A stretch of DNA of 64,000 nt from Zygaena filipendulae (taxonomy: Eukaryota; Arthropoda; Insecta; Lepidoptera; Zygaenidae), in assembly GCA_907165275.2 (NCBI GenBank), contig OU015660.1:8868501-8932500 (forward strand), given 5' to 3'. Of this stretch, positions 56,640 through 64,000 are shown piece by piece (the stretch's first letter is position 1; the number at the start of each line of letters is the position of its first letter). The position numbers were made by a program, and so were the translations under genes. Under the pieces are notes generated by a model. That model saw only the letters and a list, made by a program, of their open reading frames with translations. It was not told the origin of the DNA and did no database searches.

Positions 56640-57440
56640 AAATGATATTTTAGATCAAGATTGATAGCAAATCTGTTCATAAAAAAAAATAGCTTATTAC
56701 GAAGAAAATGCAAGGCTCTACAGAATATTAACTCTATGATGTCGAAGAAAATATTCTCACAATTCAAAGAAAATCTTAAAGTACCTATTTAAAAGTAAGT
56801 AAGCTATTACTGGTACGAAGAAAATCATCACAGTCTACACTCGTTATTCGTTGAATACGAACTCTTTATTAACAGTTCATTTAACAGGGGCTATTAAAAG
56901 CTATTTCGCGTAGAAGCACTTTTATCCTAAGTTCAAACGAAGAGTCGTGCACAAAATTATTAACTCCACTAGAGTTTTATTACCTAAAGATTTTATGTTC
57001 CACGACTCAACTTTACGAGTTACATCTCGAGTAGGTACGGTAAAATTGTTTTTATGACCCCCTATTTGCCCAGTAATTATGTTAAAATTACGTTTGGTGG
57101 CTTCCTTTAAAACCTCCGAGTGCTGTGTTAAGTGTGATGTTGATGGCTAAGAATCCACCAATAAATATCAGGCAGTCATTGAATCTGGACGCACAGAGAT
57201 ATTTTAGGTATAGAATGGTAGTTCCATTAAAAATTCCGTTCGAAATTGAAGCACAAAACCAGTCGATGTGTGCGTTAGCAAAGCGTAATTAGGTATGTAT
57301 GTATTTATACGTGGAGAGAAGTTATAGTAAGCTATATCCACCACACTTAATTTCATTACAGCGTGCGCTGAAGGCGGTTCCATTCCTATGAATTATTTGT
57401 CTGAATGTAGTCTTACATAATACTTAAATCCAAAAGTATT
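56640..57440. other. No feature recognised
   Basis: AT-rich, with no element ends or coding frame. Confidence 0.35.
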
Positions 57441-57576
57441 GTTTATTTGTTTGTTTGTTGAAATATTATATTCACGTTGCCAGGAGTATCGAGAAGGACA
57501 TAGGGTATACTTTTTGCCCCGGATTCCCGCGGGAACTCCAAAATTACCCCGGATGAAACCGCGGGGAACAGTTAGT
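57441..57576 (+). repeat. Family A repeat, shortened
   Basis: GAGAAGGACATAGGGTATAC, GGATTCCCGCGGGAACTCC and ACCGCGGGGAACAGTTAGTA. Confidence 0.75.
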
Positions 57577-58252
57577 ATCCCTAGCATAAAGCAGAAAAAC
57601 GGACAAATGTTTTGCATAAATTCTGATACTGAATGACTGTAGAAACCACAATTATTATAACATACAAGTACCTATATGGAACAATTTATCTGTACTTGAC
57701 ACTGCTTTGCTGGCAATATTGTGTAAATAAATGTAGAGATCTTTTCTACGCAAGCTGCTGTGGGTTTTATTCCCACTCAGGACAGAATACCGCCCACGGT
57801 GCAGGTAATTGGTAATTGGTGGGTGTAATCAATAAGTAATTTAAATTTAAGAAAAAAAAAACTATTAGAAAAATATATTATAGTTATACTTAACGTTTAT
57901 AAATATTGGAATTATTTACATTCCTTTTTTATTTCGTTTCTTACTTTAAAGATCCGTCATTAGTTTTTCGTCAAAGTGAATGTAATACTTTTCGCTATTT
58001 CACTTACATTATGAGTATTATGATGAGTATTTTTGTATACTTTTTAAATCAAATAGTTTTTTTATTAACTGTATATGGGTGTCGGACGAATCGGAATAGT
58101 AACAAATTAGGGAACAAGGCCAGTTCTGAAACTAGATACATAGTTTTGGAAAGCGAAGTGTTTGGGAAAGTTACTTGACAAGGGAAGGAATCAAATGGCC
58201 AATGCGATGACTGATTACTGACTTACTGATTCTGGGAATTACAATTATTATA

Positions 58253-58490
58253 TGGACATAGATAAGCAATAGTCTGTTAACCCGCACTGGAGAAATTTTG
58301 AGTAAATCGTATTTTAAAATCATAACACCATTTTGTGTCAACATTTTTTTATGTTCAACATTTTGATACATATTTAAACAATGTAATAAGGTAAACACAT
58401 AATTAAAAAAACGTTCATAACTCTCAATAAATCGTTCTGTATCAATAACTAAATATTGTGGGTTAACATGTTATTGTTTATCTGCGTCCA
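58253..58490 (+). mobile_element. MITE with TGGACATAGATAAGCAAT ends, copy 2
   Basis: The left end TGGACATAGATAAGCAAT pairs with the complement of the right end (TGGACGCAGATAAACAAT), flanked by TA on both sides. It also has an inner GTTAACCC pair. 238 bp. Confidence 0.75.
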
Positions 58491-58590
58491 TATTATGCTA
58501 CTACATTTTCATTATCTCAGGTTAAATCTGGTCTTTTAGCTTACTTGAGAACACGGATCCAACTGTTAAAAAATTGTTTTTATTAATATA

Positions 58591-58960
58591 TTCGATCCCA
58601 CGCCGTTTTATTGGCTTTTACTTCGGATTTCCCGTAGGAATTCCGGTATTTAAGTACTCTACGGGCTACGTCACTCAAGTAGATACACTGTAGCTTCCTA
58701 TAAGTGAATGCATTTTTAAAATCGGTGAAGAATTTTTTTTTTATACCATAGGGGGCAAACGGGCAAGTGGTACACCTAATGGTAAGTAATTACCGCCGCC
58801 CATGGACATCTCCAATACCAGAAGGCATGTAGGTGCGTTGCCGACCTGGAATGGGGATGGGAACTGGCTTTCAAGTGGGGCTGCCGGAACACACCGTTAG
58901 GTGCTTGACGACAGATCTGTACAGTATTTGAAATTATCCATTACAAACAAACAAACACAA
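58591..58960 (-). repeat. Family A variant split by another repeat
   Basis: 58591-58725 (CCGTTTTATTGGCTTTTAC, CACTGTAGCTTCCTATAAG, AAAATCGGT) appears to continue at 58922 with CAGTATTTGAAATTATCC and CATTACAAACAAAC. The interrupting segment is the repeat at 58730-58920. Confidence 0.55.
58730..58920 (+). repeat. Widespread lepidopteran repeat (CCGCCGCCCATGGACATC type)
   Basis: AGGGGGCAAACGGGCAAG, CACCTAATGGTAAGTAATTA, CCGCCGCCCATGGACATC and GGTGCGTTGCCGACCTGG. I recall close relatives across moths and butterflies; class uncertain. Confidence 0.65.
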
Positions 58961-59167
58961 AACATTTCAACGTTTTCTGCATAATTATAATATTAATATA
59001 CATACGTAGATATAGATGAGTGACATATAGGTTTAGACCAAATGTTCAAATCGTTTGAATACCCAAAATTATTACAACGCACAAATTGTGACGAGAAACT
59101 TTCCTAGTAATTAATGAAGAAATTCCCCAAATCCATTCCGAGTGGAACTCATTATTGCTTTGAAAAA

Positions 59168-59356
59168 TAGCAAAAAGGAGCAAAATGCCCCGGCGGAGCT
59201 CGTATAGCTACGGACCAGCAGCTGATAGGTCTTGGGGCACTTAAGAAAATTGCCCGTAATAAGACAATCGGCAAAGAAAAGAAATCTGCTATTACGGAAA
59301 TGCCGAAAGTAGAACTTCCGAGACGGCGACGGCTGCTATGCCAGGTTTGCTTCGTT
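59168..59356 (+). other. Coding-like stretch, possible exon, unassigned
   Basis: A stop-free frame of about 62 codons includes GGARIATDQQLIGLGALKKI, EKKSAITEMPKVELPRRRR. It is bounded by an AG at 59169 and a donor-like CCAG|GTTTGC near 59343. GC content and Lys/Arg use look more coding-like than the flanks. No family recognised. Confidence 0.25.
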
Positions 59357-59683
59357 TGAGATTTGTAAAGAAATAAGCAAATACCCATAATTTCAAATTC
59401 TCTTTTTTTTTTTGTAAAATTTTAATATAAAAATATTGTACGATTAAATTTATTTTAATCCAGTCCATTCCGTTCTTTTCCATTATAAGTCACTGGTTAC
59501 TTAATTTACTATATTCTTTTTAACTTTAATTTAAAAACAAATATCTAAGTAATCTGTTTAAAAGCTGTTAAGTAGATAATTTAACCTAGCTTATTTATCT
59601 GTTACTTATAGATAAAAGTATTTGTTATATTGATAGAAGATATCTGTTATTAAGTAACTATGTCACAATATATTATTAAAATA

Positions 59684-59876
59684 AACTAGCTGTGTACTGC
59701 GGTGTCACCCGTGTGAGTTTCTGAATCCCTACAGGAACTCCAAAGTAGCTTAATTTACTTTTCAAACCTTCCCTGAACTTCCACAAATATTTCAAGACCA
59801 AAATTAGCCAAATCGGTCCAACCATTCTCGAGTTCTAGCGAGACCAACGCACAGCAAATCATTTTGATTATATTGA
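59684..59876 (-). repeat. Family A variant, minus strand
   Basis: ACTAGCTGTGTACTGCGG, CTACAGGAACTCCAAAGTAG, CTTCCACAAATATTTCAAG, AAATCGGTCCAACCATTC and GTTCTAGCGAGACCAACGC. Reverse of the 18069 subtype. Confidence 0.7.
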
Positions 59877-60027
59877 AAAAATAAGAAATCCCGCGGAAAT
59901 GCTAATAAAAAAATCGGTGTGTAGAGTTTTACAAATATTTTACTTTCCGAGCAAAGTCGTCTTTTTTCTAATTCTAATAATATAACTTTTTTTAACTAAT
60001 AAGATGCTCAATCGTTGTGTGACTTGG

Positions 60028-60078
60028 AGAAATCCCGAGGCAGTCCCGAGAACTCAGGTTAAACCGCAAGTGAACAGT
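60028..60078 (+). repeat. Family A scrap
   Basis: AATCCCGAGGCAGTCCCGAG and TTAAACCGCAAGTGAACAG. Confidence 0.4.
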
Positions 60079-60107
60079 TATTGTGTAATGGCTAATCTAA
60101 TCTATGT

Positions 60108-60155
60108 ACGACGATGACGATGACGACGACAAAGACTACAACAACGACGACAACA
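60108..60155. repeat. ACG/ACA-rich simple repeat
   Basis: A run of ACGACGATGACG-like triplets turning into ACAACGACGACAACA, abutting the left end of the next MITE. Confidence 0.6.
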
Positions 60156-60485
60156 ATGGGCATGTTAACTAATTTTAATTTTTTTAGTCCGTCTTTTAGA
60201 TTATTAAAAAATATTGGACACGTAATTTTTTCTTTTTTTACGTAATCAAAAAATAACGGCGATACATTGAGTTGAAATTTCGCGTGACGTCACTATTCTG
60301 ACAGTTTGTATGGCGGTTTTAGCGGTTAGTGACGTCACGACCCCCTCACCCTAAACTTTAATGCGCTTTATCTTTGTATATTTTAATTCATTTGAAAAAG
60401 AAAAAAATACGTGTCTATTGCTTTTTTTTTATTTTCTGACGGACTAATTAGACTTTTGATTTTCAAAAGTAGTCCTCATCCCCAT
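60156..60485 (+). mobile_element. CRE-bearing MITE, copy 5
   Basis: ATGGGCATGTTAACTAATT on the left, GTAGTCCTCATCCCCAT then TA on the right. TGACGTCA at 60285-60292 and 60330-60337. The left flank is CA instead of TA. Confidence 0.85.
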
Positions 60486-60719
60486 TATGAATGACTTGCT
60501 CTTTTATTTGTGATAAGGACATTTTCTGTATGTAGGTTGTTTAAAAATCAGGATCATTTATATTAGATGTGGTAAAATTAGCTGCAAATATTTACAGAGT
60601 TAAAAGTATTTGAAAGTATAAAAAAGCTAAACAATAAATTAAAAAATGTTTATTTTTCAAACTGAATAAATCAATCAAAAAGAAAGGAAAACAACCTGTG
60701 AAAAAACAACAGTTTGTTT

Positions 60720-60860
60720 TTTGCGCGATGTGTGTGTAAAGTTAACACACATCGCCACGCGCCGGTAACGTAAGGTCAATCACCTCCGGCAGCTGAGCAG
60801 CTGCATCGCTTGCTGTGTGCGTGGCGCGTCGCGCGTGCCACGTATTGCTGAGCTACGTGT
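60720..60860. other. CpG-rich island with hairpin, unassigned
   Basis: GCGATGTGTGT (60725-60735) pairs with ACACACATCGC (60745-60755). A strongly CpG-rich stretch follows with CCACGCGCCGG, two CAGCTG sites and GTGGCGCGTCGCGCGTGCC. No coding frame recognised. Confidence 0.45.
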
Positions 60861-61375
60861 ATGTATTGTGTACCTTGTGAATGTAATTGCAATGTTTTTT
60901 CATTAAAATTTCTTTTTCTCATATTCTGAAAAACTACCGAAATAATTATACGCTATTCCGCTTAACCTGTTTGTTATAACGTATACTTTCAGCCCTGTAA
61001 ATCCTTGCAGCTAAATTTACCACATCTTAAAATATACATGATCGAAGCTGTCTGTATATTTATTCCAAACCAATTTAATATTTAATCGCAATTATTCAAC
61101 GGCAAAAGTTATATTATATCATGACTGGATTGTGAAACTTTCATAATTCTCAAAACATCCGTAAGCAGTACCTTGTGTATTTATGTATACCAAAGAGATT
61201 GAAATTGGATTCTTGGCAAATTTTATTATTCTCCTTGAATCTTGTAAGGATAACGTACAAAATACCTACTTTATATTCTTAACTGTCCAGAGTATGTCAT
61301 GTACTCGATGTCATTATTTTCAAAAGTTATTTGAAAATTATTGTGGTTGAATAAATTTATTTTTGTTTTAATAGT

Positions 61376-61995
61376 TTTTGATAATTTTCAACTGCTGAAA
61401 TGAAATAACCTTTGATATCTTTCTAAAGTAAAAGTTGTGTGTTAGATATCAAGTCGTATACATAATTTCTACATCTTATAACACTTTGCTCATCCCATCT
61501 AATACTATAAATGCAAATATGTATACCAATAATAAAATATAGTTTTAAAATAGTACAATATTTACAATAAAACCCATAAAATTAGATTACACAATATTAT
61601 CTAGCTGTATAGACACACGACAGTGTGTCTGCCAAGTTCGAAAAGCAATGGGGCTGCAGTACACGAACCATTTGGGACTATCAATGCTATCATAAAGATT
61701 ATTTATTTAACAAACTGACTAATAATAGAGAAATAATTTATTTTAGTTTAATAATAAGTTTAACAAGTTTCAAAAAAGCCACTCAGACAGCGACAACACC
61801 CCACTCTCCCCCCTTGCGAGGGGAGCGAACGATCATCGAGGGCTGATGGTAACACCACCGCCTGTCTCACGCTCAGGGCGTCGCGCCACGCTTCCTCATC
61901 GCGACTATTGGAGACTCACATAGTGTGAAGGTCTAGCGAAGAGCTTACTATAGAAATGATCCTATGAAGTAAGGTCTTAACTTTTCCGAGTAGGC
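61376..61995 (+). repeat. ~600-bp direct repeat, copy 1
   Basis: TTGATAATTTTCAACTGCTG through CTTTTCCGAGTAGGC is repeated from 63391 to the window edge, with the highest similarity in the last 240 bp (AAAAAAGCCACTCAGACAGC, CCCCTTGCGAGGGGAGCG, GGGCGTCGCGCCACGC). A CCCCTTGCGAGGGG hairpin lies inside. The two copies have shared small open frames of about 70 codons that differ mostly at amino-acid level, so I do not call them genes. Confidence 0.8.
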
Positions 61996-62970
61996 CTGCA
62001 CTATATACGTGTCTGGCGGTAACTAAAACATAGCGCGATGTAAAATAGAAGCAGCGCCCTCTATCTCCAACTGACAAATCGACTGGTGTTTGGTCGCCGT
62101 TGGCCTGGTGGGGGGGGGGGGAGTAGAAGTGATCTGGTGTCTGGTAGTAGTGATTCATATTTTTATTGAATAGGTACCTACTATAATGTCCTTAACGTAT
62201 CTGAGTCGATTTTCACTATTTCACTAGTTTAACAATAATTTGTGACGCTAGTACCACTTGGCACTTTATTAGCATAATAAAAAAAATTGGCATTTTATAA
62301 TTTAAGTCAGCAACTCGATTTATAAATAAATCGTCCTAACTAGTTTTATAACTATGAAATCTAGCATTTCGAAGTTTGAAAAGCAAATTAAAAAGCAATT
62401 ACACCCTACTGATCCCTACTAATCACCCTACTAATAAGATCAACCTATTATACCTACTATACTGCCAAAAGTTGGGTGTTTGTGACCCCATGATTTTTAA
62501 AAATTTTAAGGATTGAACAAAATTTTTTTTATTTGATAATAAACCCTTTCTTTGAGCCTAGAGGGAGCAAAGAATTTCTCATGAGAACATACAATTTTAA
62601 ATTCAACTAACGCTCTATATTTTGAAATCATATTCTAAACTTTTTACACAACTACGAGTTGGTTATGAAATAAAAACAAATAAATTTCAATTGAATATGA
62701 AAAAACGTTAAGGAAAACGATATCTATGGATATATTGATAGATATTTAAATCACTGCATAATCAACGTTACGAAGTTTTTGTTTGTTCATGTTGCGGCAC
62801 TTTAAAGAATCATTAAAAAAAAAATATCAGGCCAATGAGTAATAATGGCTTGACCAGTTATGTCTAGTGTAACTTGAAATACAATCAAGATATTAAACTT
62901 TGTTTATTAGGTTATTTAACTAAGAGAAAACTTGACATATACTATTTAGAACCTAGTAAAGAACATCGTA

Positions 62971-63131
62971 CCAAAAACATTTTCATTTAAAATAATGCCA
63001 AAACGAGTCCATATGACGGGCACTGTCAAAAAGTTATCAGATCTCATGTAGAGCCAAGCTTATAACTCTACACACTTTAACTCTACAAGGCTTAACTTCT
63101 CGAACTCTACACCTTAGTCAGAATATGTGAC
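62971..63131 (+). repeat. Two-copy repeat with CTCTACA blocks, copy 2
   Basis: It matches 8756-8930: CGAGTCCATATGACGGGCAC, TCAGATCTCATGTAGAGC and CACCTTAGTCAGAATATGTG. It lies between the two 600-bp direct repeats. Confidence 0.65.
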
Positions 63132-63390
63132 TTAGATAACTTTTCTTCCAAAGCAACTGAAGAACATTTTACAAAACATAATGTGATTTATGAAAATTCC
63201 AAAGAACTTGGTATCCAGTTCCCACTTATCTTGCAAGGTTTTTGGTGCTTTGACTTTTCTTGTCAAAGAAGAAGTGTTTTTTTTTTGTATTTTAATACAC
63301 GCAAATTAAGATTAATTAATAATCTCCCCCTTTTTTTGAAGTTGTTTAGGATTCATTGCTCAGAAGCTTCTCCAATAAATCTCTATGTAT

Positions 63391-64000
63391 CTCTGTGTTT
63401 TGATAATTTTCAACTGCTGTAATGAAATAATCTTTGATATCTTTCTAAAGTAAAAGTTGTGTGTTAGATATCAAGTCGTATACATAATTTCTACATCTTA
63501 TAACACTTTGCTCATCCCATCTTATACTATAAATGCAAATGTGTATACCAATAAAAAAAATATAGTTTTAAAATAGTACATTTACAATAAACCCATACAC
63601 AATAATATGATCTAGACTCACAGTTCACACACGATAGTGTGTTCGAAAAACGATGGGGCTGCATTACACGAACCATTTTGGACCATCAATGCTATCGTAA
63701 AGATTATTTATTTAACAAGCTGATTAATAATAGAGAAGTAATCTATTTATGTTTAATAATAAGTTTAAAAAGTTTCAAAAAAGCCACTCAGACAGCGACA
63801 ACACCCCACTCTCCCCCCTTGCGAGGGGAGCGAACGATCATCGAGGGCTGATGGTAACACCACCGCCTGTCTCACGCTCAGGGCGTCGCGCCACGCTTCC
63901 TCATCGTGACTATTGGAGACTCACATAGTGTGAATGTCTAGCGAAGAGCTTACTATAGAAATGATCCTATGAAGTAAGGTCTTAACTTTTCCGAGCAGGC
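63391..64000 (+). repeat. ~600-bp direct repeat, copy 2 (runs off the edge)
   Basis: Same orientation as 61376-61995, shifted by about 2.0 kb, with a net length difference of about 17 bp. It could be an LTR pair of a non-autonomous element, a tandem duplication or two insertions of one family. The right boundary is not in the window. Confidence 0.8.

Noticed and set aside
61625..63851. Pair of similar ~70-codon frames in the 600-bp direct repeats
   Set aside because: The frames differ mainly at amino-acid-changing positions, have no domain, and end in the GC-rich non-coding tail of the repeat.

Overview
The window looks like moth or butterfly (Lepidoptera) nuclear DNA. It is AT-rich and densely packed with short interspersed repeats. 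These include tRNA-headed SINEs, a very abundant roughly 200-bp repeat whose ends read TATTATAAATGCGAAAG and CGGGGCACAGCTAGT (called family A here), several MITE families, LINE 3' ends and a mariner. The order-level assignment rests on recalled familiarity with these repeats, not on a search.

Gene content is low. The only host gene I can build with confidence is the 3' part of a CUB-domain protein on the + strand. Seven exons lie between 78 and 7932, and all splice sites and phases agree. They encode the end of one CUB domain, a linker, two complete CUB domains and a short hydrophobic C-terminus, followed by AATAAA at 7971. The 5' part lies left of the window. The closest known type I can suggest is the insect SOL-1-like multi-CUB group, but this is not proven.

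From about 8 kb to the right edge the sequence is intergenic, or intronic to something outside the window, and is filled with mobile-element debris. More than fifty pieces of family A occur in both orientations. The only substantial open frame is a mariner transposase (33946-35040, minus strand) with an intact D,D34D triad. Its element, 33881-35169, has 24-bp inverted ends and flanking TA. Other elements are five copies plus a foldback of a TA-flanked MITE carrying CRE-like TGACGTCA sites, a 706-bp hAT-like element with perfect ends and an 8-bp target duplication nested in one of those MITEs, and a 169-bp foldback nested in a family A copy with a 5-bp duplication. There is also a roughly 500-bp foldback built from two tandem units per arm (31640-32137), further two- or three-copy MITE families, LINE 3' ends, and a direct repeat of about 600 bp spaced 2 kb apart that runs off the right edge.

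Small GC-rich islands near 43.3-43.6 kb, 48.1-48.25 kb and 60.72-60.86 kb stand out from the AT-rich background and are unexplained. I see no rRNA, true tRNA, CRISPR or operon, and nothing I would call a new multi-gene system. The notable material is the nested, hairpin-forming and motif-carrying non-autonomous elements.
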